Shown: in pieces, positions 1 through 8,912 of the stretch | How positions within the stretch are numbered: position 1 is the stretch's first letter | Layout of the letters: the number at the start of each line of letters is the position of its first letter | The notes under the pieces: model-generated | The model's database searches: none | Told to the model about the DNA's origin: nothing | What the model saw: the letters and a program-made list of their open reading frames with translations, nothing else | Made by a program: the position numbers and the translations under genes | From: Ichthyophis bannanicus | Taxonomy: Eukaryota; Chordata; Amphibia; Gymnophiona; Ichthyophiidae | Direction of reading: 5' to 3' | Length of the DNA stretch: 64,000 nt | Assembly: GCA_033557465.1 (NCBI GenBank) | Contig: CM066039.1 | Location: 400,043,440-400,107,439, forward strand

Positions 1-50
1 ATGGAACAATACAGAGACATTATAATATCCTTTGTTTTATTCTCCATTTC
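1..50 (-). repeat. CR1-A LINE fragment (antisense)
   Basis: The first 50 bases closely match the antisense of the CR1-A ORF2 C-terminal region seen near 54,454-54,503. The similarity stops abruptly where DIRS sequence begins. It is the edge of a copy extending beyond the window. Confidence 0.6.
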
Positions 51-1234
51 ATGGCGACATGGTTGTCCGTCTGGATCAACACAGGTTGGTTGCACAACAG
101 GTGGCGGAATGCTCGCAGGGCCAGGAAGATGGCTCTGAGCTCCAGGAGGTTGATCTGTAAGAGACTCTTCTTGAGACCAGGTGCCTTGAGTGCGGAGTTC
201 TCCACAGTGTGCTCCCCAACCCAGGAGGGAGGAGTTAGTGGTCAGGACACTCTGTGGCGCAGGCACTTGGAATGGCAACCCTGCTTGGAGGTGGCTTAGG
301 GACTGCCACCAGTTGAGGGAGACTGTCAGGTGGTGGGTGACCCTGACTCTGTCCCACAACCTGCCCGTGGCCTGAGTCTCTTGAGAGCAGAGGCACCATT
401 GGGCTGCTCACATGTGCAAGCGGTCTAGGGGCGTGACGTGGATCGTTGAGGCTATGTGGCCCAGTAGGCAGAGGAGGCGGCAAGCCGATACCGACTGGTG
501 AGCCTGCACTGCTCCCGCCAGTTGTACAAGGCAATGTGCCCTCTCTTTTGGGAGGAAGGCCATGATCTGTGGTGTACCCAACTGGGCCTCTATGAACTCC
601 AGGTTTTGGGCTGGAGAGAGGTGTGATTTGGGGTAGTTGATGATGAACCCCAAGTGCTGCAGGAGGCGGATTGTTAGCCCAGCAGCTTGGCTGGCCTCGG
701 AGGCCATGAAAGCCCCTTGCAGGTGCATATAAGTGGCCACGACTACCAGGCACTTTGTAAAGACTCTTGGTGAGAAGGCCAGGCTGAATGGAAGTACCCT
801 GTATTGGCAGTGCTCCCCTATCACCACAAACCTGAGGTATTGTCTGTGGGAGGGGTGGATTAGGATGTGGGAATATGCATCCTTTAGGTCTAAGGAGCAC
901 AGCCAGTCTCCCTGGTGGAGGTAGGGCAGCAGAGTTCCAAAGGAGAGCATCTTGAACTTCTCCCTCACCAGAAACTTGTTTAGGTTTCGCAGGTCCAGAA
1001 TGGGCCTGAGGCCCCAAGTTCTTTTGGGGACAAGGAAATATCTAGAGTAGAAACCCTTTCCCCACAGATATCTGGGTACAGGTTATACCGCCCTGTCCTT
1101 GAACAGGCCTGCGAGTTCTGAGATGAGCAAGGTCAGGTGAAGGAGAGGCCGCGCTGGCTCTCCTGGGAAGAACCCTGGTGGTGTTTGCTGTAAACAGAAG
1201 AGATAGCCCTCCTTTACCACCTGGAGGACCCACC
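51..1234 (-). pseudogene. DIRS reverse transcriptase/RNase H fragment
   Basis: Read on the minus strand, this encodes a DIRS-type RT (frame 968-408, with the motifs KFKMLSFGTLLPYL and DLKDAYSHI) followed by RNase H (LLELRA and QTDN motifs at about 200-50). The YLDD catalytic loop present in the DIRS at 25,896-31,495 is missing: the protein jumps from a GAFMA segment to the following helix, so the piece is internally deleted. Stops and frame changes separate RT from RNase H. No tyrosine recombinase or terminal repeat belonging to it is visible. It is a dead fragment. Confidence 0.8.
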
Positions 1235-2221
1235 GCTTGTAGTTTAAATTTCATAATAAGTTAGAGCCTAGCAGCAGCAAAGAGCTATAATTTATATAAG
1301 AATATAGATTAGCACAAAAGGCAAAACAGGGTCAGTACTCTTTGAAGAGCAAATAAAGTCTTCTAGAGACCTTTACAAAGAGGCCTTCTACCTAGGGGGC
1401 AAGAGACCTGTGAAAATTTTTCAATAGGTGTTAACACCAGGTGGCAGGACAAAAGGCCATTTTGAAAGACTCCTTCTATCCAAGCAAGGACTGGTAATCA
1501 TCCAGGAAGTTAGTCACAGCTTACCTCAGCAGCACAGCATAAATAGCTCAACCAGAGCTCTGTGATCTTCAGTCTTGCAGGACTACAAAAGGGGACTGTT
1601 ACTTCTGGAGAGAGATCTGCAATTGTGAGTATATACTTCTGGGAATTTTCTGTAAGGAATTCTTTGTATTAAAGCTAATTAATCTGTGAACCCACTATTT
1701 TTTGTTAAATCAGTCAGGGCCTAGTAGCAGCAGTTTAAGTTTAAATTTAAAACACAGAAGAGAACTTTCTGGTTACATATCATACCCAGCAGAGAGCTTG
1801 TAGTTTAAATTTAATAGTCACTCGTGGCCTAGTATCAGCAAAGTATTTTTAGTTTAAATTTAAAACACAGAAGAGAGCTTTCTGGTTTAATTTGGAACCC
1901 AGCAGAGAGCTTGTAGTTTAAATTTAATAGTCACTCAGGGCCTAGCATAAGCAAAGTACTTTTAGTTTAAATTTAAAACACAGAAGAGAGCCTTCTGGTT
2001 AAATTTAGAACCCAGCAGAGAGCTTGTAGTTTAAATTTCATAATAAGTTAGAGCCTAGCAGCAGCAAAGAGCTATAATTTAAAATTTAAAATCAAATAAG
2101 AGTATAGCTTACCTCAGCAGCACAGGACAGGGTACTATGTAGCAGCCCTCTTTTAATAAGTGTTATTTCACTCCCTCCCTCCCCACACCCACCCACCCCT
2201 GCGATAATCGTAGCTTTATAG
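1235..2221 (+). promoter_or_regulatory. CR1-A 5' leader with repeated promoter-like units
   Basis: AT-rich non-coding sequence upstream of CR1 ORF1. A block of about 60 bases at 1,235 recurs at 2,026. Segments at 1,575-1,680 and 2,140-2,225 are similar to 21,061-21,310 in CR1-A copy 2, which supports reading it as the element's own 5' untranslated region. Repeated leader units are typical of internal LINE promoters; promoter activity here is inference. Confidence 0.6.
1735..2045. repeat. 113-bp tandem monomers in the CR1 leader
   Basis: Nearly three copies of a unit containing TTTAAATTTAAAACACAG, with that phrase starting near 1,749, 1,862 and 1,975, so the period is 113 bp. Each copy also carries the phrases AGCAGAGAGCTTGTAG and a variant of GGCCTAG. 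Confidence 0.8.
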
Positions 2222-2413
2222 GTACTGTCCCCCGCAGCCCCCTCTGGTGGCGGCGTAGTGTTTCCACCGGAGGCTGGGGCGCGCATAAGATTTGGGGTAT
2301 CAGGGTTGGCCAGTTGCGAGGGTCATAAGGTAGCGGTCCTTCGTGCCAACCTCGTTGCCAACTTCCCAATAAAGTGACTTCACAGCCAAGTGTAGAGAAA
2401 AAGGAAAAAGGCT

Positions 2414-2419
2414 TTTATT
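2414..2419 (-). promoter_or_regulatory. Poly(A) signal AATAAA in 3' LTR
   Basis: AATAAA on the minus strand, 178 bases downstream of the U3 reading frame's stop, placing that frame upstream of R. The equivalent signal occurs in the 5' LTR and in the related LTRs. Confidence 0.75.
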
Positions 2420-2596
2420 TCTCCTTTGCGCAATATGGTTCAAAATATACGGTTCAGAAAGTAACAGGGCTGTAACAATCCTTACATCAGGTTCCACATA
2501 TATAAAACGGTCAAAGTAACAACTGTTAATCTCCACAGTAACTCAAAACATAAGGTATCCTGTATTCACTTCATACATTCTTTAACTCCAAACAGA

Positions 2597-3721
2597 TTAT
2601 AGTTTTCCTACTGTACAATAAACGCATTCCATGGGTTCTTCCGCCTCCTCACCCCCAGATTCCACTGGCAGCCATTCCATGTCCGAGAGCTCTGAATCGG
2701 AAGCTCCAATGGGGCTGAGTTCTGGCTTTTTGAAAGCGTGCCAAACCGTGTTCCAATGCTTGTTTGTCAGCTTGGGGCGTCGGTTCTTGGCTATAGGATA
2801 GAACCCTGGCTGTTCATCTGCTATGGTTTTAAAAGCTCTCTTGTCCCAACCTTTAGCATTAACAGTTTTCTTCCTGGGGAAATCATCTGTTATTTTCTGC
2901 TTAAAAGCGTCATTATTATACTGATAAAATCCTCTCTTCTGCTTTTCTCCTATGCTGGGTTTAGGCACACAATCACAGGCAATAACTGTTTTACCTTTGA
3001 GCTTTCTGTAGTCTCTTCCAGGAAAGGCTTGAGGCCTAGCCTGATTATCTTCTAATTCTTGCTGGCTCAAGTAATCCCCCCGGGTCTCTCTTTCTCTAGA
3101 GTGTGGATAAACTTCTTTGGGGCAGGGCTGCCGCTGATGCCCTCGGCCTTTGCTTCCACTCCCGTGGCAGTTAGCTAGTGGCCGCGCCCTCTCAGCTTTT
3201 CCCTGTTCACCAGGCCTCTGAGTTTTCCACCCTTCTCTCTGGTTACTTTTGTAGAAATCTTTAAGAGTACCTTTCTCTTCTTGAGTATCCTTTTCAGCTG
3301 GATATCTTTCTCTCAGATCGTGGCTTAGCCCCTCTCCCTGGATAGGGCTTTCTCTCCAGCTGGATGGAAGAGCACCTTCTTCCTTGACTGCTCTCTGCAG
3401 TGCTGCTCCTTGGAGTTGTCTCTGGCCTGCTCTCCGGCCTACTCCTCGCCTACTACTTGGTCTGCTCTCCAAGTTGCTTCTTGGCCTTCTCCTTGGCCTG
3501 CTCTTCGTCCTGCTCTTTGATCTCCCTTTTGAACTGCTCTGTCCCTGCTTAAATCGGGACTGACTGATTCTAAGTCCTGCCCATAGAGGTGTGGTTCCTC
3601 TGCATCCAAGCTGGCTCTCCTGCTCCCTCTATGTGGGCCTTCAGGATATTGCAACTGAAACTTGTTTTTTCTCTAAATTTAAAACTTTTTTTCTTTCTGC
3701 CAGAGGGTCCGCTGCATCACA
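2597..3721 (-). pseudogene. U3-encoded basic protein, 3' LTR copy
   Basis: The frame is open from the first LTR base (TGT GAT...) and is preceded by an in-frame ATG at 3,724-3,722 inside the polypurine tract. A 1-bp deletion near 3,445 breaks it; the downstream part reads through to the stop at 2,597. The product is highly charged (rich in Arg, Lys, Glu and Gln), with a later segment of conserved look (GFYPIAKNRRPK, then KHWNTVW) and an acidic C terminus ending MECVYCTVGKL. I recognise no known domain. The same end motif occurs in the other LTRs of this family in the window. Function unknown; an accessory role is speculation. Confidence 0.7.
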
Positions 3722-3735
3722 CATCCCCCTTCTCA
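3722..3735 (-). promoter_or_regulatory. Polypurine tract
   Basis: The minus strand reads TGAGAAGGGGGATG directly against the 3' LTR, as expected for the plus-strand primer. Its last three bases are an ATG in frame with the U3 reading frame. Confidence 0.85.
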
Positions 3736-4009
3736 AAATATTACGGGCTGGGGGAAACTCTTCACCGCAGCACGTAATACATGACCTAAAATCAGCTTTT
3801 CTCTGCTGCTTGCGACCATGTGTGACTTGCTTGCTGTTTACCGGCACCCTGTTAAGGTGATATCCATGCTCGGTATGCGTCCACAGCACGTCCCGTTCCT
3901 GCCAAGGTCGAAGAAGATTGGCATGGTAGACCTGTTCCCGTCCTTTTGAGTTCGCACAACATAGGAAGTGGTGCCCACCGGGTGGACGACGGTATGGGGA
4001 CCCTTCCAC
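3722..4009 (-). pseudogene. Shifted integrase tail reading into the LTR
   Basis: In a different frame from the main gag-protease-integrase frame, this stretch encodes VYHANLLRPWQERD, a typical gypsy integrase C-terminal phrase. The main frame therefore runs off into a non-homologous tail after about residue 968. This shifted frame stays open to the polypurine tract and continues in phase into the U3 frame. Whether the shift is a mutation or a programmed slip cannot be told from one copy. Confidence 0.65.
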
Positions 4010-6834
4010 TGGTACTCAAATTTAGGAGCCGGCCCGGGTACTAGAACCACTACCTTCTCCCCGACTTTTAAATGTCTTGGCTTCGTCCGTCTGTCGTAGT
4101 AGTGCTTCTGTTTCTTTTGGCTCTCTTTAAGCTTCTCCGTAGCAAACCGGGAAGTTCGCTCCAGGTGTGTTCTCAAGTCTCGTAGGAATAGGGGTACACC
4201 TACTTCCTCCTCCACAGGTTCGATCCACTGTTCTTTCAATACGTCTAGTATACCTCTAGGCGTCCGCCCGTACATGAGCTCATATGGTGATGTACCTAAT
4301 GAACTTTGCTTTCTTTCCCGGCAGGCATACAGTATGAAGGGTAGCATGGTGTCCCACTCCTTCATTTCTCCGTTCAAGGCCCGTCTCAGCATCTGCTTTA
4401 TGCTTTGGTTTAGACGTTCCACCAACCCATTGCATTGGGGATGGTAGGCTGCTGTCTTTACATGTCGGATCCCGAATGCCTCCCAGACTTGGGCGAGGTA
4501 TTTTGATAGAAAATTACTTCCTCTGTCTGTCAAGACTTCTTGCGGGAATCCGACCTCGCAGAACAATTTGACCATCTCCGCTGCAATCGCCTTAGCGGAG
4601 ATATTCCTTAGGGGTACTGCCCAGGGGAATCGCGTGGCCTGGTCAATGATCACCAGGATATATTGAAAGCCGCGCGGAGTCTTGATAAGGGGTCCGATGA
4701 TGTCCATGGCCAGTCTTCTAATGGGTTCCGCTATTACAGGCATCGGAACTAGCGGCACTCCCGCTGGTCGGTGCGTTGTAACCCTCTGGCAGGACGCACA
4801 GGACTCGCAAAAGCGGGTGGTCTCCCGGAAAACGCCTGGCCAGTAAAATCTTGCTAAAATTTGGTCCAGGGTGCCCTGTGAGCCTTTATGGCCCCCTGTG
4901 GGATGGTCGTGGGCTAGACGCAGGACGGATAGCTTAAACTTGCTTGGGACGACCAACTGCCTATGAAACAGTCCAGTCCGCACATCTTTGCTTTCTCTGT
5001 ACAAAATTTCCTCATCCATTACGAACCTGGGGTACGTCTCACAGTCTTCTTGGGCCTGTTCGATCGCCCGGACCAACGCAGGGTCCGCCCTCTGCTCCAT
5101 TGTAAAGGAGGGAAATTTTTCGATTACCTCCGCGGGTATCCAAGGCATACCTCTTCCTGCCTCCAACTCTGCTTTCCCCCGGGATCGACTTCTCCTCTCT
5201 CTCCTTCGGTCAGCTTTAGGTTTTCGTCCCTTTCGTGCTGGGTCCCCTATTAGCTCATCATGCGAAGGGAGATCTTCTAGGGCAGCCTCTTTTGAACAAG
5301 AGGGCTTCTCACCATCCTGGGAGTGGGCCCTTGTGGAGACTAGAGCCTTAGTTTTCCTTGTATCCCTCTCCATACCATTCAGCTGGGGTAGGGGAGCTTC
5401 CGACCGATCAGGGTGTATGCGAGTGGAATCTGGTTTTACTTGAGGTAACAAACCTTCTTTCAACGTTTTTCTAAGTTGTGGCCAATCTCGGCCCAGGACC
5501 AAGTCCTGCGGTAACTTTGGGACTACTGCAATTGGCACTTCTTTTACAATGCCCATACCTTTTATCCACAATTTATAAATAGGGTAGCGTGTGGCTGCTC
5601 CATGCACGCACTTGATTTTCACATACCCTTCTGGAGATTCTGGAACCGAGAGTCCATGAGCCTGGATCGTCGACCATAATTTCTTAGAAACCATGGTCTG
5701 GTCGGCTCCAGAATCCAATAAGGCTTGTACACTTATACCTTGTATTTTCACATTAATCACAAACCCATCATGCATTAGTCTTGGTGATTCTCCTACCAAG
5801 GCAGTACGTACATGACATTCATATTGTACATGTCCCTTCTTACCGCAAGCAAAACATTTTCTTGAACTCTCTTTGTTTAGGGTCTTATTACTCTGCCACC
5901 TACCACCTGGAGGACGTGAGGGACTCTCCCTTCCTTGTGCCTCCAACCCCATGGCTATTCGTGGGCCTGCCCTAGGCTGGGTCACTTTTTCGGCCTCTAA
6001 GTATCTCTCCGTGAGTGCTATTGCCTCTGTGGTATTGCAACAATTCTGGAGCATCAAAAAGTTTTGCACTCTACTAGGTAGGGCATTCATGTACTGCTCC
6101 AGAATTATAGCATCCATGAGTGTACTTATGCTCTTCCTTTCGGGCTGCAACCACTTATAAGCTAGGCTATGTAATCTGTGGCCTAGTGCCTTAGGTGTCT
6201 CATTTGCTTTAAGAAAGGTAGCTCTAAACATTTTATTATACGCTACTGGCGTAAGACCCACACGATCCCTGATCGCTGTTACCACATCGGTATATGAATT
6301 CGCTAACTCTGGGGGCATTGACCTGTAGGCCGCCAGCGCTTCACCCGTGAGTGATGCCGCTAGGCGTATCGCCCACTGCTCCTCGGGCCATTTAGCCGAA
6401 TGTGCAATTCTAGCAAATGTGTCCAAAAAGTCATCAATGTCATCGCTCGGACTGAGTTTACCAACCATCAAATCTGAACAAGACCAGTGTCCAAGGTCAG
6501 CGTTTACCATTCCGGCGAGTGATGTCTTCTCTGCTTTGCTCTGAGCCAGTTCCTGCCGCTGCTGCGCAAGCCATGTGTTTATAGTCTCTATGACTGGCAG
6601 TTGCTGCGCTTGCACCACCTTCAGTGCTTGCTCTTGGCTTTGTTGTGCCAGTCTGCCTGCTTGCTGAACTGGTGTGCCATCCAGGCACACAGTTCCTTGG
6701 GCTCCATCGTACCTGTTGGAAAACAAACAGAGACAAAACCAAGTGTGGCTCCTCACAATATTTTTTCTCACACCCCTTTTTTTTTTTTTTTTTGACTTCC
6801 CCAGATATCCAACACTAGGTAGGCTTATATACAC
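3838..6834 (-). CDS. Gag-protease-integrase polyprotein without RT
   Basis: One uninterrupted 998-codon frame. It opens at a GTG; the first in-frame ATG is codon 109, and an ATG at 6,707 lies in another frame and ends after 28 codons, so the gag start is probably damaged by an indel. Domains: SCAN/Gmr1-like capsid at about 120-285; zinc knuckle CFACGKKGHVQYEC at 327-340; aspartic protease LLDSGADQTMV at 372-382; basic linker at 535-560; integrase zinc-binding region at about 642-682 (His pair, then FCESCASC); integrase core with Asp711, Asp770 and Glu806 (35 residues between the last two); GPY-like WKGPH near 945. Canonical gypsy order would place RT and RNase H between protease and integrase, and they are absent. 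Catalytic residues look intact. The last 30 residues follow a frame slip. Confidence 0.85.
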   Translation of the reverse strand: MYISLPSVGYLGKSKKKKKRGVRKNIVRSHTWFCLCLFSNRYDGAQGTVCLDGTPVQQAGRLAQQSQEQALKVVQAQQLPVIETINTWLAQQRQELAQSKAEKTSLAGMVNADLGHWSCSDLMVGKLSPSDDIDDFLDTFARIAHSAKWPEEQWAIRLAASLTGEALAAYRSMPPELANSYTDVVTAIRDRVGLTPVAYNKMFRATFLKANETPKALGHRLHSLAYKWLQPERKSISTLMDAIILEQYMNALPSRVQNFLMLQNCCNTTEAIALTERYLEAEKVTQPRAGPRIAMGLEAQGRESPSRPPGGRWQSNKTLNKESSRKCFACGKKGHVQYECHVRTALVGESPRLMHDGFVINVKIQGISVQALLDSGADQTMVSKKLWSTIQAHGLSVPESPEGYVKIKCVHGAATRYPIYKLWIKGMGIVKEVPIAVVPKLPQDLVLGRDWPQLRKTLKEGLLPQVKPDSTRIHPDRSEAPLPQLNGMERDTRKTKALVSTRAHSQDGEKPSCSKEAALEDLPSHDELIGDPARKGRKPKADRRRERRSRSRGKAELEAGRGMPWIPAEVIEKFPSFTMEQRADPALVRAIEQAQEDCETYPRFVMDEEILYRESKDVRTGLFHRQLVVPSKFKLSVLRLAHDHPTGGHKGSQGTLDQILARFYWPGVFRETTRFCESCASCQRVTTHRPAGVPLVPMPVIAEPIRRLAMDIIGPLIKTPRGFQYILVIIDQATRFPWAVPLRNISAKAIAAEMVKLFCEVGFPQEVLTDRGSNFLSKYLAQVWEAFGIRHVKTAAYHPQCNGLVERLNQSIKQMLRRALNGEMKEWDTMLPFILYACRERKQSSLGTSPYELMYGRTPRGILDVLKEQWIEPVEEEVGVPLFLRDLRTHLERTSRFATEKLKESQKKQKHYYDRRTKPRHLKVGEKVVVLVPGPAPKFEYQWKGPHTVVHPVGTTSYVVRTQKDGNRSTMPIFFDLGRNGTCCGRIPSMDITLTGCR

Positions 6835-7193
6835 CTTACCTTGCTCTAGTGTTGCGTCAGCTTTGGGGAATATATGTAGTCATCCAAGGGTTGCTCCACC
6901 GCTTCTGGACTCACCAGAGGATCTCCCACCTTCAGGATTTTTTGTTCTCTCTTTTCAGCTCCGGTCCGGATTCCAGGACTCCGCTCCGTGTTTTCAACTC
7001 CGGTCCGGCCTTTTTGTATCCGCTCTGCTCCTGGTTTTCCTTCCAGTCCAGTTTTTGTTGCAGGACGGTTCGGGTTTTACTTTTTTTTTTTTTTTTTTGA
7101 GAGCTTTTTTTTTTTCAGAAAAAGGAGAAAGCTGGTACTTTCTTTTGTACTGGTATAAATACAGTCCTGTACACTTGAGGGTACCGTAAAAAT

Positions 7194-7209
7194 CCTTAAA
7201 ACTACGCCA
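7194..7209 (-). promoter_or_regulatory. Candidate tRNA primer-binding site
   Basis: Four bases after the 5' LTR the minus strand reads TGGCGTAGTTTTAAGG. The leading TGG complements the CCA tail of a tRNA. I cannot name the primer tRNA from memory. Confidence 0.55.
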
Positions 7210-7213
7210 CTTA

Positions 7214-8708
7214 TGTCCCCCGCAGCCCCCTCTGGTGGCGGCGTAGTGTTTCCACCGGAGGCTGGGGAGCGCATAAGATTTGGGGTATCAGGGTTGGCCA
7301 GTTGCGAGGGTCATAAGGTAGCGGTCCTTCGTGCCAACCTCGTTGCCAACTTCCCAATAAAGTGACTTCACAGCCAAGTGTAGGGAAAAAGGAAAAAGGC
7401 TTTTATTTCTCCTTTGCGCAATATGGTTCAAAATATACGGTTCAGAAAGTAACAGGGCTGTAACAATCCTTACATCAGGTTCCACATATATAAAACGGTC
7501 AAAGTAACAACTGTTAATCTCCACAGTAACTCAAAACATAAGGTATCCTGTATTCACTTCATACATTCTTTAACTCCAAACAGATTATAGTTTTCCTACT
7601 GTACAATAAACGCATTCCATGGGTTCTTCCGCCTCCTCACCCCCAGATTCCACTGGCAGCCATTCCATGTCCGAGAGCTCTGAATCGGAAGCTCCAATGG
7701 GGCTGAGTTCTGGCTTTTTGAAAGCATGCCAAACCGTGTTCCAATGCTTGTTTGTCAGCTTGGGGCGTCGGTTCTTGGCTATAGGATAGAACCCTGGCTG
7801 TTCATCTGCTATGGTTTTAAAAGCTCTCTTGTCCCAACCTTTAGCATTAACAGTTTTCTTCCTGGGGAAATCATCTGTTATTTTCTGCTTAAAAGCGTCA
7901 TTATTATACTGATAAAATCCTCTCTTCTGCTTTTCTCCTATGCTGGGTTTAGGCACACAATCACAGGCAATAACTGTTTTACCTTTGAGCTTTCTGTAGT
8001 CTCTTCCAGGAAAGGCTTGAGGCCTAGCCTGATTATCTTCTAATTCTTGCTGGCTCAAGTAATCCCCCCGGGTCTCTCTTTCTCTAGAGTGTGGATAAAC
8101 TTCTTTGGGGCAGGGCTGCCGCTGATGCCCTCGGCCTTTGCTTCCACTCCCGTGGCAGTTAGCTAGTGGCCGCCCCTCTCAGCTTTTCCCTGTTCACCAG
8201 GCCTCTGAGTTTTCCACCCTTCTCTCTGGTTACTTTTGTAGAAATCTTTAAGAGTACCTTTCTCTTCTTGAGTATCCTTTTCAGCTGGATATCTTTCTCT
8301 CAGATCGTGGCTTAGCCCCTCTCCCTGGATAGGGCTTTCTCTCCAGCTGGATGGAAGAGCACCTTCTTCCTTGACTGCTCTCTGCAGTGCTGCTCCTTGG
8401 AGTTGTCTCTGGCCTGCTCTCCGGCCTACTCCTCGGCCTACTACTTGGTCTGCTCTCCAAGTTGCTTCTTGGCCTTCTCCTTGGCCTGCTCTTCGTCCTG
8501 CTCTTTGATCTCCCTTTTGAACTGCTCTGTCCCTGCTTAAATCGGGACTGACTGATTCTAAGTCCTGCCCATAGAGGTGTGGTTCCTCTGCATCCAAGCT
8601 GGCTCTCCTGCTCCCTCTATGTGGGCCTTCAGGATATTGCAACTGAAACTTGTTTTTCTCTAAATTTAAAACTTTTTTTCTTTCTGCCAGAGGGTCCCCT
8701 GCATCACA
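7214..8708 (-). repeat. 5' LTR of the SCAN-gag element
   Basis: Almost identical to the 3' LTR. Differences seen include an extra G in the CTCGGCC context near 8,435, one base fewer in the GTGGCCGC context near 8,172, and one base fewer in a T-run near 8,655. It begins TGTGATGCAG on the minus strand and ends ACA. Confidence 0.92.
7585..8708 (-). pseudogene. U3-encoded basic protein, 5' LTR copy
   Basis: Same reading frame as in the 3' LTR, open from the first LTR base. Here the N-terminal two thirds are continuous to 8,163, where a 1-bp loss near 8,172 ends the frame. The C-terminal part (8,058-7,585) is intact in another frame and ends with the same MECVYCTVGKL. The two LTR copies are broken at different single positions, so the source element probably had one uninterrupted frame of roughly 370 codons (inference). 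Confidence 0.7.
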
Positions 8709-8912
8709 GTACTTACACATCTTAAAAGACAGGGGGTGCTCTCAGGTGCAGCTCGTTACCCAAATCAGTCATACACTAAGGACCTGAGATTAATTAAGCT
8801 TCAGGTGAACAAGGTATATTAAACGTATTAGGCACAGTTTTATTAGTATACATATCCATAGTAACCCTTAGTAAGTAAAGAACTGAGATCTAAACACAAG
8901 CTTAAAACTAAG

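Larger units (their letters stand above)
2226..3721 (-). repeat. 3' LTR of the SCAN-gag element
   Basis: On the minus strand the LTR starts TGTGATGCAG and ends GGGGACA. It carries an AATAAA signal at 2,419-2,414. The region upstream of that signal (U3) holds a long reading frame ending at 2,597. A 1-bp deletion near 3,445 relative to the 5' LTR shifts this frame. Confidence 0.92.
2226..8708 (-). mobile_element. Complete LTR retrotransposon, SCAN-gag Ty3/gypsy type, lacking RT
   Basis: Two almost identical LTRs (2,226-3,721 and 7,214-8,708) with TG...CA ends flank an internal region with a primer-binding site next to the 5' LTR, a gag-protease-integrase frame and a polypurine tract next to the 3' LTR. 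A 4-bp target duplication, GTAC, lies at 2,222-2,225 and 8,709-8,712. The insertion is in the leader of CR1-A copy 1. The LTRs differ by only a few indels and substitutions, so the insertion looks recent. No RT or RNase H sequence is present between protease and integrase or after integrase. A SCAN-like gag is known from Gmr1-type gypsy elements, where integrase precedes RT; loss of the RT end of such an element would give this layout. Confidence 0.9.

Noticed and set aside
235..1017. 260-codon minus-strand frame rich in Pro and Gly
   Set aside because: Overlaps the true DIRS RT frame out of phase; composition reflects GC-rich shadow coding.
2738..3055. 105-codon plus-strand frame, repeated at 7,726-8,043
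   Set aside because: It is antisense to the conserved part of the U3 frame and repeats only because the LTR repeats.
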